From Blastococcus sp. PRF04-17 (GTDB taxonomy: Bacteria > Actinomycetota > Actinomycetes > Mycobacteriales > Geodermatophilaceae), in the NCBI RefSeq assembly GCF_023016265.1, contig NZ_CP095412.1, forward strand, positions 2,418,001 through 2,482,000: a DNA stretch of 64,000 nt, written 5' to 3'. A program made the translations under genes and the position numbers. The notes beneath the pieces were generated by a model. The model was not told where the DNA came from. It did no database searches and was given only the letters and a program-made list of their open reading frames with translations. Shown in pieces: positions 1 to 9,545 of this stretch (positions are counted from its first letter, which is position 1; every line of letters begins with the position of its first letter).

Positions 1-48
1 GGCCCGGCTACCCGAGGTGCCTTGCGCGCAACCGGTCCCGCCGGTCCC

Positions 49-1236
49 TCAGACGCGCTCGCTCCTGAGTGCCTCCCGCAGCTTGGTCTTGCCACCGGTG
101 CGCAGCAGTGCGCCGGCGTAGACCCGCCCACCCAGCCGGACCACCAGCGCGATCGCCACGAGCATGAGGACGACGGCGAGCCCGACCTCCCACAGCGCGA
201 CGTCCCCCGCCGCCTGCCGGACCGGCATCACCAGCGGGGACAGCCCCGGGACGTAGGAGGTCACGACCGCCAGGGGCCCGTCCGGTTCGGCCGCGCCCTG
301 GATCCCGACCACGAACGCGGCGACCAGAACCAGCGTCGTCGGCATGAGCACCGTGCCGAGGTCCTCCTGCCGGCTGACCAAGGAGCCGGCGACGGCGAAG
401 ACCGCCGCGTACAGCGCGTAGGCCAGCACGAACCAGAGGACGACGGAGATCGCGGTGCTGACCAGCTCGCCGGGGATGGCGATGATGTCGAAGGCGAGGG
501 CACCGGCCACGCCGACGACGGCGATCAGCAGGATCTGGGCGAACCCGAGCACTCCCAGGCCGAGGATCTTGCCGGCCAGCAGCTGCCAGGGCTTCATCGT
601 GGCGAGCAGGAGCTCGACCACGCGGCTGGCCTTCTCCTCGACCACCCCCTGGGCGACGAACTGGCCGAAGAGGATGAGCAGGCTGTAGAGCACCGCGGTG
701 CCGACGATCGCGACGACCACCCGCTGACCGTCGGCGTCGGAACCGGGGTCGAGGGCCCGCACGGCGACCTCGGGGACGTCGAGGGACGCCAGGCCGGCCG
801 CCCGCAGCTGTTCGGCGAGCGACAGCTGGGCGACGGCCCCCTGGACGACCCCCTGCAGCTGTCCCCCGGCCGACTGCTCCACGAGGAGCTCCGGGTCGCC
901 CTCGCCGGCCACCAGGACGCCGTCGACGTCGCCGTCCTCGATCGCCGTCCGGCCGGCGTCCTCGTCGGCGAACTCGACCACGGTGACGTCCACGTCGAGC
1001 GCCTCGCCCTGTGCCACCAATGCCTGCGGCAGCTCGGCGGATCCCCCGATGACGCCGATCCGGCTCTCGTCACCGCCGGAGTTCATCGCGACCTGGAAGC
1101 CGAGGAGTCCGACGAGGACGAGGATGATCACCACCGAGCTGATGATGAAGTTCTTGTCGCGGACCCGGGCGGAGATCTCCCGGGCGGCGACGAGGCGGAC
1201 GAAGGCGGCGGCGCTGAGACTGCGCGGCTCGCTCAT
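49..1236 (-). CDS. ABC-2 type transporter permease (NatB-like)
   Basis: Membrane half of an ABC exporter, 395 aa. One N-terminal membrane helix (IISSVVIILVLVGLL) is followed by a large soluble loop of about 150 residues and then a block of about five helices near the C-terminus, the layout of the NatB/YhaP-type ABC-2 permeases. The chosen ATG (MSEPRSL) overlaps the stop of the upstream ATPase by four bases (ATGA), so the two are translationally coupled and probably form one complex. Substrate is not visible; relatives export sodium, drugs or peptides. The family call is firm, the cargo unknown. Confidence 0.88.
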   Translation of the reverse strand: MSEPRSLSAAAFVRLVAAREISARVRDKNFIISSVVIILVLVGLLGFQVAMNSGGDESRIGVIGGSAELPQALVAQGEALDVDVTVVEFADEDAGRTAIEDGDVDGVLVAGEGDPELLVEQSAGGQLQGVVQGAVAQLSLAEQLRAAGLASLDVPEVAVRALDPGSDADGQRVVVAIVGTAVLYSLLILFGQFVAQGVVEEKASRVVELLLATMKPWQLLAGKILGLGVLGFAQILLIAVVGVAGALAFDIIAIPGELVSTAISVVLWFVLAYALYAAVFAVAGSLVSRQEDLGTVLMPTTLVLVAAFVVGIQGAAEPDGPLAVVTSYVPGLSPLVMPVRQAAGDVALWEVGLAVVLMLVAIALVVRLGGRVYAGALLRTGGKTKLREALRSERV

Positions 1237-2147
1237 GCGGCCACCTCCGCCGCGGTCGGGACCGCCACCGCCTCGCGGAACAGCTCGACCAGGGTCGGCT
1301 GCTGCCACGCGAAGTGGGTGACCCGCGAGCTGCGCAGCGCGGCGGCGAGGACCGCCTGGTCGTCAGCCCCCGGACCGAGTTCCAGCAGCGTGTCGCCGTT
1401 GCGCTCGGAGACCACGCGGACGTCCGGCACGCCGTCGGTCCACCCGTGCCCCGCATCGGGGACGACGACGCGCAGCAGCCGGCCCGCCTCGCGCTCGCGG
1501 AGCTCGGTGACCGTGCCCGTGGCGACCATGCGGCCGCGGGCGAGGATGCCGACGGAATCGCAGAGCCGTTCCACCAGGTCCAGCTGGTGGCTCGAGAACA
1601 CGACCGGCACGCCGCCGCGGCACTGGTCGAGCAGCGCCTCGGCGAGGGAATCGACGCCGATCGGGTCGAGGCCGGAGAACGGCTCGTCGAGGATCAGCAC
1701 CTCGGGGCGGCTGACCAGCGCGGCGGCCAGCTGCACCCGTTGCTGGTTGCCGAGTGACAGCTTCTCGACCTGGTCGCCACGGCGCTCCCCCAGGCCGAGC
1801 CGCGCCACCCACTCGTCGGACGCGCGGCGGGCGGCGCCCGCGTCGAGGCCGTGCAACCGGGCGAAGTAGGCGACCTGCTCGCCGACCTTCATCTTCGGGT
1901 ACAGGCCGCGTTCCTCCGGCATGTACCCGATCCGACGTCGGACGTCCTGGTCGAGCGCCTTGCCCCGCCAGCGCACCTCGCCGGCATCGGCGCGCGCCAG
2001 GCCCATGGCGATGCGCATGGTCGTCGTCTTGCCGGCGCCGTTGGAGCCGCAGAACCCGAACATCGATCCGGGCTGCACGGCGAAGCTGACGCCGTCCAGC
2101 ACGTGGTTGCTACCGAAGCGCTTGTGCAGCCCGTCGAACTCGAGCAA
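1233..2147 (-). CDS. ABC transporter ATP-binding protein
   Basis: ATPase subunit for the permease that follows it, 304 aa. Walker A is GSNGAGKTT at about residues 34-42, the signature is LSLGNQQR, Walker B is LILDEP, and an SSHQ switch histidine follows. The C-terminal 80 residues form the small regulatory domain usual in DUF4162-type ATPases. The signature departs from LSGGQ but is common in this subfamily. It is the first gene of a two-gene operon read leftwards, with the gene for the large secreted protein divergent on the other side of a 244-base gap. Confidence 0.9.
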   Translation of the reverse strand: MLEFDGLHKRFGSNHVLDGVSFAVQPGSMFGFCGSNGAGKTTTMRIAMGLARADAGEVRWRGKALDQDVRRRIGYMPEERGLYPKMKVGEQVAYFARLHGLDAGAARRASDEWVARLGLGERRGDQVEKLSLGNQQRVQLAAALVSRPEVLILDEPFSGLDPIGVDSLAEALLDQCRGGVPVVFSSHQLDLVERLCDSVGILARGRMVATGTVTELREREAGRLLRVVVPDAGHGWTDGVPDVRVVSERNGDTLLELGPGADDQAVLAAALRSSRVTHFAWQQPTLVELFREAVAVPTAAEVAA

Positions 2148-2391
2148 GCGGTCCTCCCGTCATCGGTTGCTGCGGCCGACCGTAACGATCGCGGGTGACG
2201 AGATCCGGGACGCCGCGTGTATCTCCAGGTGGCCGCCCGCCCTCCACCGAACGGCTGGCGGGATCAACCGCGAGGAGGACACCGGCTCATCCGCACGACG
2301 GTTCCCGAGCGGATCGGAGCGGCGTTTCACTGCCAGCCACGGTTCCCCGGACACGGGGTGGGCCGGGACTTCGACGGAGGAGGTGACCGTG
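2148..2391. other. Divergent intergenic region
   Basis: About 240 bases between the leftward ABC operon and the rightward secreted-protein gene. It should carry both promoters. I could not pick out a convincing -35/-10 pair. Only the GGAGGAGG ribosome binding site at about 2376-2383 is clear. Confidence 0.5.
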
Positions 2392-5300
2392 GTGCAGAGG
2401 ATCCGCGCAGGTCGGCAGCACACCGAAGGACGGCCTTCCTCTCGGTTCCGGCGGCTGGCGACGCTCCTGATCGCCGGCCTGACCGGCGCGGGCGGCACGC
2501 TGGTGTCGGCGCCCCCGGCTGCGGCGGAGGCCGTGGCCGGCGGCGGGTTCTCGGTCAACGCCGGCACCGCGACTGCCTCGTTCACGGCGCACGGCTCCGG
2601 CGGGGCGGTGGCGAGTGGCCACCTCGGGACGAGCACCGTGGCCCCGGAGACCAGCACGATCACGCTGGGCGCCGCCGTGACGCGGATCAACTGGGACACC
2701 CTGGACCTCGCACCCGAGGACACGCTCAACTTCGTCTTCGGCACCCCCGCCGACGTCGTCCTCCTGGAGGTCAACGGGCCGTCGGTGGCGACCGTGGCCG
2801 GTCAGCTGAACGGCTACCTGGGGACGGTCGGCGGCACCCGAGGCGGCAACGTGTGGATCTCCGCTCCTGGCGGGGTGGCCTTCGCATCGACGGCCCAGGT
2901 GGACGTCGGCGGGCTGCTGGCGACCAGCGGGCTCATCAACGGGGCCGACTTCTTCGGCGGCGACGAGCGGTTCACGGTCAACGACGCCCACACCTCGGCT
3001 GCGATCCAGGTGGCAGGCGGCGCACGGATCACGGGCCACGGCAGCGTCGTCGCGCTCGTGGCCCAGTCGGTCATCACCGCGAGCGGAGCGCAGGTCGGCG
3101 GGGAGCCGCTGGCCTCTGACAGCCCCGAGGTGCTGTACGGCTCGGCCGCGGACTACACGGTCTCCTTCGATTCCTCCGCCGGTGCGCCGAGCCTGCTCGC
3201 ATTCACGGTCCCTCATGGCGACGGTGCGTCCACCGGCGCCGGTCTGCAGCTCTTCGGCACCACCACCGCCGAGGACGTCTTCCTCGCCTCGACGTCGGCG
3301 ACCCCTCTGTCCGCGGCGCTCGCCGGCCCCGTGAACGTGAACGGCGTCCCCGCCAGTGGCGACGGTGACCTGGTGCTCGCTGCCGGGACCGGCTTCGCCC
3401 GGACCACGCCCGCGGGGCGGATGCTGCCGGTTCCCGTCGTGAACGGCCCCGCACGGGACCTCACGTTGGCGGGGCTCCCGCTGCCGCCCGGGGACATCGG
3501 AGCGTTCGCCTCCGGCAACCTGACCAACCAGGGTGCAGTGACGTCCGGGGACGGGGATGCGCTGCTCGCCGCCCTGGGACATCTGACCCTGGGACCGACG
3601 TCCACGATCGACGGGCGCACGGTCGCGTTGTCGACGGGCGGCGACTTCGTGAACGACGGTGGCACCGCGGCGATCGACGACGCCGTGAACTGGGTCGTCT
3701 ACGCCGCGCACCCCGACGACATCGTCACCGGCGGACTCGACAGCGGGCACACCGCGCTCTGGGCATCCGACCTCTACAGCTCCCCGCCCGACGTCGTGAC
3801 GACCGACCGCTACGTGTTCGCCTTCCAGCCCACGGTCACCGTCACCGCCGACAGCCACAACAAGGTGTTCGACGACCACGAGACGACGACGTTGACCTGG
3901 CGGACGAATGACTACGCGCACCCCGGGGTCCCGGGGCTGTTCGAGGCGGACACGGCCCCCGTGTGGTCAGGCACGCCGACCCTCACGTCCCCCGGCTCCG
4001 GCCCGACCGCGAGAGAGGGCACCTACCCGGTCACGATGACCCGCGGCGGCCTCACCAGCCCACTGCGCTACGGCTTCACCCTCGTCGACGGATCCATCAC
4101 GGTGGACGACGACAGCCCACCGGCCATCGGGGTCGCCGTGTCCGGGCCCGCCGGCTCGAACGGCTGGTACACGGGCGACGTCGCCGTCGACTGGACGATC
4201 ACCGAGGAGGGCTCGGACCTCACCGCCGTCGACGGCTGCACCGACCTCGTGATGAGCACCGACCAGGTCGCCTCGGTGACGTGCGCGGCCGCGAGTGGCG
4301 GCGGCCCGGCCACCCGCACCGTCGAGGTGAAGCGCGACGCAGCTGCGCCCACGCTGACGATCGGCGGTTCCGTCAGCGGGCAGCCGTACGCGTCCGGCAC
4401 CTGGACCAACGGGGACGTCGACGTCGTGTTCACCTGTGCCGCTGGCGTCTCCGGCGTGGACACGATGCCCACGAACGACACGGCCACCACGACGACGTCC
4501 TACACCGAGACCTGCACGGACCGAGCAGGCAACACCAGCGATCCGGCGACCTTCCAGGTCAACATCGACAGGACACCCCCGAGGATCGACACGATCACGG
4601 CGTCCACGAGTGCCGGAGGCTACACGGCCGGATCCTGGACGAACGTCCCGGTGACCGTCAGTTGGACCTGCGCCGACACCGGCGGCTCCGGGATCTCGTC
4701 GGCGCCGACGTCCGAGCAACGGACGACGACGGGCAGCGTCACCCCCCGCTGCTCGGACAACGCGGGCAACGTCACCGAGGGCGCGCCGTTCCAGGTGAAC
4801 ATCGACACGGTGGCGCCGGTGCTCGCCGGGGTCCCGGCCGACCGCACCGTGGCCACCACCGGGACGTCGGCCGTCGTCACCTGGACGAACCCGACGGCCA
4901 CGGACAACGAGAACACCGCGTCACCCGTCGTCTGCGGCCCGCTCTCGGGTTCCGTCTTCCCCGTCGGCACCACGGAGGTCACCTGCCAGTCGACCGACGC
5001 GGCGGGCAACACCGGCTCTGCGTCCTTCACCGTGACGGTGGTCCGCCAGGTCCTCGGCGCCACCTTCGACCGCCCGGTCGACGGCCCGGTGATGAACGTC
5101 GCCAAGCTGGGGCGCGTCATCCCGGTCAAGGCGTCGCTGACCGTCGACGGGGCGGCCGTGGTCGGGAGCTCGACGGTCCCGGTGTACCTGCAGACGAGCC
5201 GGATCTCGTGCACCTTCACCGGGAGCGAGGACACGGTGGAGAGCTACGCCGCGGGCGGCTCGAACAGCGGCAACCTGTTCCGGTGGGACGCCGGCGCCGC

Positions 5301-5451
5301 CCGGTGGATCTACAACCTCGACACCAGCTCGCTGGGCCGGGGCGCCGGGTCCTGCTACCGGATCTCCGTGTTCTACGGCGGCACGGTCGTGAACGGGAAC
5401 GCCACGGGAGGGGCGCCGGCGGGCTCCTTCTTCCTGCAGACGAAGAAGTAG
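2392..5451 (+). CDS. Secreted multidomain protein with TPS/haemagglutinin-like N-terminus, Ig/HYR and PxKF domains
   Basis: Large exported protein of about 1019 aa. I chose the GTG eight or nine bases after GGAGGAGG; another GTG at 2383 lies too close to that site. A signal peptide (arginine cluster, LIAGLTGAGG core, APPAAAEA cleavage region) ends near residue 48. Residues about 50-200 resemble the two-partner-secretion/filamentous haemagglutinin domain: RINWDTLDL, a GGNVWISAPGGVAF stretch for the usual NPNG block, then AQVDVGGLLATSG. A MBG-like segment follows at about 480-570, then repeated Ig-like domains rich in cysteine pairs, a HYR domain at about 804-882, and a C-terminal PxKF domain (VIPVKASL). 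Surface adhesion or matrix function is likely but inferred. No sortase motif or C-terminal anchor is visible. Confidence 0.82.
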   Translation: MQRIRAGRQHTEGRPSSRFRRLATLLIAGLTGAGGTLVSAPPAAAEAVAGGGFSVNAGTATASFTAHGSGGAVASGHLGTSTVAPETSTITLGAAVTRINWDTLDLAPEDTLNFVFGTPADVVLLEVNGPSVATVAGQLNGYLGTVGGTRGGNVWISAPGGVAFASTAQVDVGGLLATSGLINGADFFGGDERFTVNDAHTSAAIQVAGGARITGHGSVVALVAQSVITASGAQVGGEPLASDSPEVLYGSAADYTVSFDSSAGAPSLLAFTVPHGDGASTGAGLQLFGTTTAEDVFLASTSATPLSAALAGPVNVNGVPASGDGDLVLAAGTGFARTTPAGRMLPVPVVNGPARDLTLAGLPLPPGDIGAFASGNLTNQGAVTSGDGDALLAALGHLTLGPTSTIDGRTVALSTGGDFVNDGGTAAIDDAVNWVVYAAHPDDIVTGGLDSGHTALWASDLYSSPPDVVTTDRYVFAFQPTVTVTADSHNKVFDDHETTTLTWRTNDYAHPGVPGLFEADTAPVWSGTPTLTSPGSGPTAREGTYPVTMTRGGLTSPLRYGFTLVDGSITVDDDSPPAIGVAVSGPAGSNGWYTGDVAVDWTITEEGSDLTAVDGCTDLVMSTDQVASVTCAAASGGGPATRTVEVKRDAAAPTLTIGGSVSGQPYASGTWTNGDVDVVFTCAAGVSGVDTMPTNDTATTTTSYTETCTDRAGNTSDPATFQVNIDRTPPRIDTITASTSAGGYTAGSWTNVPVTVSWTCADTGGSGISSAPTSEQRTTTGSVTPRCSDNAGNVTEGAPFQVNIDTVAPVLAGVPADRTVATTGTSAVVTWTNPTATDNENTASPVVCGPLSGSVFPVGTTEVTCQSTDAAGNTGSASFTVTVVRQVLGATFDRPVDGPVMNVAKLGRVIPVKASLTVDGAAVVGSSTVPVYLQTSRISCTFTGSEDTVESYAAGGSNSGNLFRWDAGAARWIYNLDTSSLGRGAGSCYRISVFYGGTVVNGNATGGAPAGSFFLQTKK

Positions 5452-5483
5452 CGGACGCTCCGGCGCTGCGGTCGAATCGCGCC

Positions 5484-6179
5484 ATGAGCCAGGAGAACCG
5501 GCCGGCCGAGCCACCCCGCGGCGTCGGGCTCGACGGGCTGCGTGCGGCGGCCGCAGGGTGCACGGCGTGCGAGCTGTGGGAGCCGGCGACGCAGACGGTG
5601 TTCGGCGAGGGCCCCGAGACCGCGCGGATCGTGTTCGTCGGTGAGCAGCCCGGGGACCAGGAGGACCGCAAGGGTGAGCCGTTCGTCGGCCCGGCCGGCC
5701 GGCTGCTCGACAAGGCGCTCGCCGATGCCGGCATCGAGCGCCGCGACGCCTACATCACCAACGCGGTGAAGCACTTCCGCTTCACCGTCAAGGGCAAGCG
5801 GCGCATCCACCAGACGCCGGGGCCCGAGCACATGCGGGCCTGCCGGCCGTGGCTGGAGTCCGAGTTCGAGGTGCTCAAGCCCGAGGTCGTGGTGTGCCTG
5901 GGGGCGACCGCGGCCAAGGCGCTCATCTCGCCGTCGTTCCGGATCACCAAGGACCGCGGACAGCTCATCCCCTGGACGCCGCCCGGCCTCGAGGCAGCGA
6001 CACCCGGCGGCGACGAGGCCGACGACGACGACGAGCCCGACGAGGGTGCACCCGCGCAGACGTGGATGCTCGCCACCACACACCCGTCGGCGATCCTGCG
6101 CACTCCGGACGAGGCGCGCGACGCCGCCTACGACGCGCTGGTCGCCGACCTGCGGGTCGTCGCGCACGCCCTCGCCTGA
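5484..6179 (+). CDS. udgX: UdgX-type uracil-DNA glycosylase/crosslinker
   Basis: Iron-sulphur uracil-DNA glycosylase of the UdgX branch, 231 aa. The uracil pocket motif is GEQPGDQED (residues 53-61). Four cysteines placed as in family 4/5 enzymes (C26, C29, C119, C137) should hold a [4Fe-4S] cluster. The diagnostic UdgX loop KRRIHQTP carries H108, matching the histidine that in M. smegmatis UdgX becomes covalently joined to the abasic sugar after uracil release. HPSAILR near the C-terminus is the second catalytic block. An acidic insert (DEADDDDEPDE) near residues 178-190 looks lineage-specific. It acts in the cytoplasm on uracil in DNA. Next to a secreted protein, it seems a stand-alone gene. 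Confidence 0.93.
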   Translation: MSQENRPAEPPRGVGLDGLRAAAAGCTACELWEPATQTVFGEGPETARIVFVGEQPGDQEDRKGEPFVGPAGRLLDKALADAGIERRDAYITNAVKHFRFTVKGKRRIHQTPGPEHMRACRPWLESEFEVLKPEVVVCLGATAAKALISPSFRITKDRGQLIPWTPPGLEAATPGGDEADDDDEPDEGAPAQTWMLATTHPSAILRTPDEARDAAYDALVADLRVVAHALA

Positions 6180-6220
6180 ACGGCTGAAATCCGCCCCCCG
6201 GCTGGCCCCGACCCGTACCG

Positions 6221-6236
6221 ACCGGCCCCGGCCGGT
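6221..6236. terminator. Short palindromic terminator between convergent genes
   Basis: ACCGGCC, a two-base loop, then GGCCGGT: a perfect 7-bp GC stem in the 64-base gap between udgX and the leftward MFS gene. It has no T-run, as is usual in GC-rich actinobacteria, and could serve both strands. Confidence 0.5.
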
Positions 6237-6243
6237 GTGACCA

Positions 6244-7625
6244 TCAGTGGCCCGGGGACCCCGGCCGGTCCTCGCCACTCTCGGGGGCGGGCGAGCCCGG
6301 CCGGGGCTCCCCTGCCGCCAGCGCCGGCCGCGACGCCCGGAAGAACCAGAACGACGGGACGACGACGGCCACCACGATCATCGCGACCACGACGACGATC
6401 CCGCCCGACACCATCGCGACGCTGACCGACGCCGCGCTGGCCATCGCCCCGGCGCGCAGGTCGCCCAGTCGCGGACCACCGGCGACCACCACGATGAAGA
6501 CACCCTGCATCCGGCCGCGCATGTCGTCGGGGGCGGCCAGTTGCAGCATCGACGAGCGGAGCACCGCGCTCACCATGTCACCGGCCCCCGCCACCGCCAG
6601 GCACAGGACGGCCACCCACAGGGCGGGCGCCAGGCCGAACCCCATGATCGCCACACCCCACACGACGATCGCCGCCAGGACGACGGCCCCCTGCCGGTCC
6701 ACCCGGGACACCCATCCCGAACCCAGCCCCATCAGCAGCGCGCCGATCGAGATGCCCGCGAACAGCCAGCCCAGGCTGTTGGGCGACTCGGCGAACCGGT
6801 CTGCGACAGCTCCGGGAACACCGCCTGCGGCCAGGCGAACATCATCGCGATGATGTCGACGACGAACGTCATGAGCAGGACCGGCTGCGTCCGCAGGAAG
6901 GTGAAGCCCTCGCCGACGCCGCGCACGGCCGACCGCAGGCGGAGCGGGCCGGAGACCCCCTCCGGCGGCAGGGACGGCAGCCCGCGCAGCAGGACCGCTG
7001 CGACGAGGAAGCCCACGGCGTCGATTGCATAAGTCAGGAACAGCTGGTCGAGGCCGATCAGGACGCCGGCCAGCAGCGGCCCGACGATCACGCCGGCCTG
7101 CCGAACCGTCATGGCGAGCGCGTTGGCCGCCGGCACGCCCGCGGAGCCCACGATCGCCGGGATGACCGCGCTGCGCGCCGGCTGGCTGACCGCCGCGAAC
7201 CCCGACACGAAGGCCGTCAGCACCCACAGCAGGGCGAGGTTGCCGCCACCGGGCAGCAGCGCCTGCAGCGCCAGCAGCAACGCGGTCCCCGCTGCCCCGT
7301 AGGACGTGATGAGCATCAGCCGGCGGCGGTCCATCGCGTCGGCGATGGCACCGCCGAGCAGCCCGAAGACGATCAACGGCAGCAGGGCGATGACCGAGGT
7401 GACACCGACCAGCGCCGAGGACCGGGTGAGGGCGTAGACCTGGAACGGGACCGCGACCAGCGTCATCTGCTGGCCGAGCATCGTGGCGGCCACACCCCAG
7501 AACAGCCGCCGGTAGTGCGGATTGCGCAGCGGGGTCGTGTCGATCGCCCATCCCCGGCGGCGCGGGAGCGGTACCGGCTCCTCGACCGCCTTGCCCCCCT
7601 CGACCGGATCGACCGGCGAGGTCAT
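6244..7625 (-). CDS. MFS transporter, EntS/DUF894-like (frameshifted near 6801)
   Basis: Twelve-helix major facilitator, about 460 aa once the frame is repaired. The N-terminal half (NPHYRRLFWG, then GGAIADAMDRRRLM as the loop 2-3 motif) lies in one frame and the C-terminal half (SLGWLFAGISIGALL to the end) in another. The two meet at about 6798-6803. Adding one G to the coding strand there restores a continuous VFPELSQ-(D/T)-FAESP reading typical of the family. The start ATG overlaps the pdxH stop (ATGA), so it follows pdxH in an operon. The family exports siderophores, macrolides or other hydrophobic compounds. The break is probably a sequence error; if real, the transporter is dead. Confidence 0.82.
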
Positions 7626-8269
7626 GGGGCGAGGCGCTGCACGATCCAGCCACCGCCCTCCTCGTCGTCCCTCACGAACCGCAGCCGGTCGTGCAGCCGG
7701 TCCCGGCCGCCCTGCCAGAACTCCACCCGCTCCGGGACGACCCGGTAGCCACCCCAGACCGCCGGCCGGGGCACCGGCCCCTCCGGGGTCTGCTCGTCGA
7801 GCAGCCGCACTCGCTCGGCCAGCTCCTCGTGCGAGTCGACAACCGTCGACTGCACCGACGCGACCGCGGCCAGCTGCGAACCGCGCGGGCGGGGGTCCCA
7901 GAGGCCGTCCGACGCCGCGTCCCCGATCCGCTCGACGCGGCCGGTCACGCGAACCTGACGCTGCATCGCGTGCCAGGGGAAGACCAGCGCCGCCCGCGGG
8001 TTGGCGGCCAGCTGCGCTCCCTTCGCCGAGGCGTAGCTGGTGCCGAAGATGAACCCCGCCTCGTCGTACCCCTTCATCAGCACGATCCGGGCATCGGGTG
8101 CCCCGTCGGCGTCGGCGGTCGCCACGACGACCGCGTTCGGCTCGGGCAGCTCGGCGGCGACGGCGTCGGCGAACCAGCGGTCGAACTGCTCGACCCAGGT
8201 CGGCGCGAGGTCCTGCTCGAGGAGTCGGCCTGCGGTGTAGTCCCTGCGCATGCGGGAGAGGTCGGGCAC
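7622..8269 (-). CDS. pdxH: Pyridoxamine 5'-phosphate oxidase
   Basis: FMN enzyme oxidising pyridoxine or pyridoxamine 5'-phosphate to PLP, 215 aa from the GTG start VPDLSRMRRDY. The conserved RRDYTAG opening, the R-I-V-L-M-K-G FMN-binding stretch, FPWHAMQRQVRVTG and the C-terminal RLAP ending (R-L-x-P) are all present. The ATG at 8251 is an alternative start that loses six residues. It is divergent from the citrate synthase gene with about 160 bases between. It supplies PLP, which serC and thrC in this window need, though no shared regulation is visible. Confidence 0.93.
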   Translation of the reverse strand: MPDLSRMRRDYTAGRLLEQDLAPTWVEQFDRWFADAVAAELPEPNAVVVATADADGAPDARIVLMKGYDEAGFIFGTSYASAKGAQLAANPRAALVFPWHAMQRQVRVTGRVERIGDAASDGLWDPRPRGSQLAAVASVQSTVVDSHEELAERVRLLDEQTPEGPVPRPAVWGGYRVVPERVEFWQGGRDRLHDRLRFVRDDEEGGGWIVQRLAP

Positions 8270-8426
8270 GCCGCCATGCTGGCACCCGCCGCCGACGCGG
8301 GCTCGGGAAGGCGCCCGCCGCGGGCCCCCGTGTGCTCGGGCGTGTCCGCACCGCCTAGGGTCGACGAGCAATCGCGTGCGCCCCAGCCCGGACGTGCGCG
8401 GGTCCGCGCGCAGAGGAGCTTGCGAG

Positions 8427-9545
8427 ATGGCCGACGACTTCGTACCCGGCCTGGAAGGCATCATCGCCTTCGAGACCGAGATCGCCGAACCGGACAAGGA
8501 CGGCGGCGCCCTCCGTTACCGCGGCGTCGACATCGAGGACCTCGTCGGCAAGGTCACCTTCGGCAACGTGTGGGCCCTGCTCGTCGACGGCAAGTTCGGC
8601 CCCGGGCTGCCCCCGGCCGAGCCGTTCCCGATCCCTGTCCACACCGGCGACGTCCGCGTCGACGTGCAGGCCGCCCTCGCCATGCTCACCCCGATCTGGG
8701 GCTACCAGCCGCTGCTCGACATCAGCGCCGAGGAGGCTCGCGAGGAGCTCGCCCGCGCGGCGGTCATGGCGCTGTCCTACGTCGCCCAGTCCGCGCGCGG
8801 CATCGGCATCCCCGCCGTGCCGCAGCGCCGGGTCGACGAGGCCAAGACGATCGTCGAGCGCTTCATGGTCCGCTGGCGCGGCGAGCCCGACCCCCGCCAC
8901 GTCGCCGCCGTCGACGCCTACTGGACGTCGGCCGCCGAGCACGGCATGAACGCCTCCACGTTCACCGCGCGCGTCATCGCCTCCACCGGCGCCGACGTCG
9001 CCGCCTCGCTGTCCGGCGCCATCGGCGCCATGTCCGGCCCGCTGCACGGCGGCGCCCCCTCGCGCGTGCTGCACATGCTCGACGAGGTGGAGAAGTCCGG
9101 CGACGCCGAGAAGTACGTGAAGGACCTGCTGGACCGCAAGGAACGGCTGATGGGCTTCGGCCACCGCGTCTACCGCGCCGAGGACCCCCGTGCCCGCGTG
9201 CTCCGGCGCGCTGCCGAAGAGCTGGGCGCCCCGCGGTTCGAGTCCGCCCTCGCCCTGGAGAACGCCGCCCTCAAGGAGCTGCGCGAGCGCCGTCCCGACC
9301 GACCGGTCGAGACCAACGTGGAGTTCTGGGCGGCGATCGTCCTCGACTTCGCCGAGGTGCCCAGCCACATGTTCACCTCGATGTTCACCTGCGCCCGCAC
9401 CGCCGGCTGGTGCGCGCACATCCTCGAGCAGAAGAACACCGGCCGCCTCGTCCGGCCCTCGGCCCGCTACATCGGTCCCGAGCCCCGCAAGCCCGAGGAG
9501 GTCGAGGGCTGGGACACCATCCAGACCACGTCCACGACCCTGTAG
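8427..9545 (+). CDS. Citrate synthase (type 2, CitA-like)
   Basis: Condenses acetyl-CoA and oxaloacetate in the TCA cycle, 372 aa. Citrate synthase motifs are in order: LRYRGVDIEDL, SGPLHGGAPSRVL (first active-site histidine), GFGHRVY (second histidine) and the VEFWAAIVLDF region with the catalytic aspartate block. AGAGGAG sits eight bases before the ATG. Actinobacteria usually carry a longer hexameric GltA as well; this shorter form matches the second citrate synthase (citA in M. tuberculosis) that also neighbours serC and sepH there. A methylcitrate activity cannot be excluded by eye. Confidence 0.9.
   Translation: MADDFVPGLEGIIAFETEIAEPDKDGGALRYRGVDIEDLVGKVTFGNVWALLVDGKFGPGLPPAEPFPIPVHTGDVRVDVQAALAMLTPIWGYQPLLDISAEEAREELARAAVMALSYVAQSARGIGIPAVPQRRVDEAKTIVERFMVRWRGEPDPRHVAAVDAYWTSAAEHGMNASTFTARVIASTGADVAASLSGAIGAMSGPLHGGAPSRVLHMLDEVEKSGDAEKYVKDLLDRKERLMGFGHRVYRAEDPRARVLRRAAEELGAPRFESALALENAALKELRERRPDRPVETNVEFWAAIVLDFAEVPSHMFTSMFTCARTAGWCAHILEQKNTGRLVRPSARYIGPEPRKPEEVEGWDTIQTTSTTL

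Noticed and set aside
22-1869. 615-codon plus-strand open frame opposite the ABC pair
   Set aside because: Low-complexity D/E/R/G-rich translation. The minus strand has clear ABC motifs in both genes.
2287-3921. Long minus-strand open frame opposite the secreted protein
   Set aside because: GC-rich third positions keep antisense frames open. Its translation is arginine/glycine-rich with no family, while the plus strand reads a well-formed exoprotein.
6244-7625. Programmed frameshifting as explanation of the breaks
   Set aside because: No slippery heptamer plus pseudoknot at the sites, and five unrelated genes with the same one-G loss argue for sequence error.
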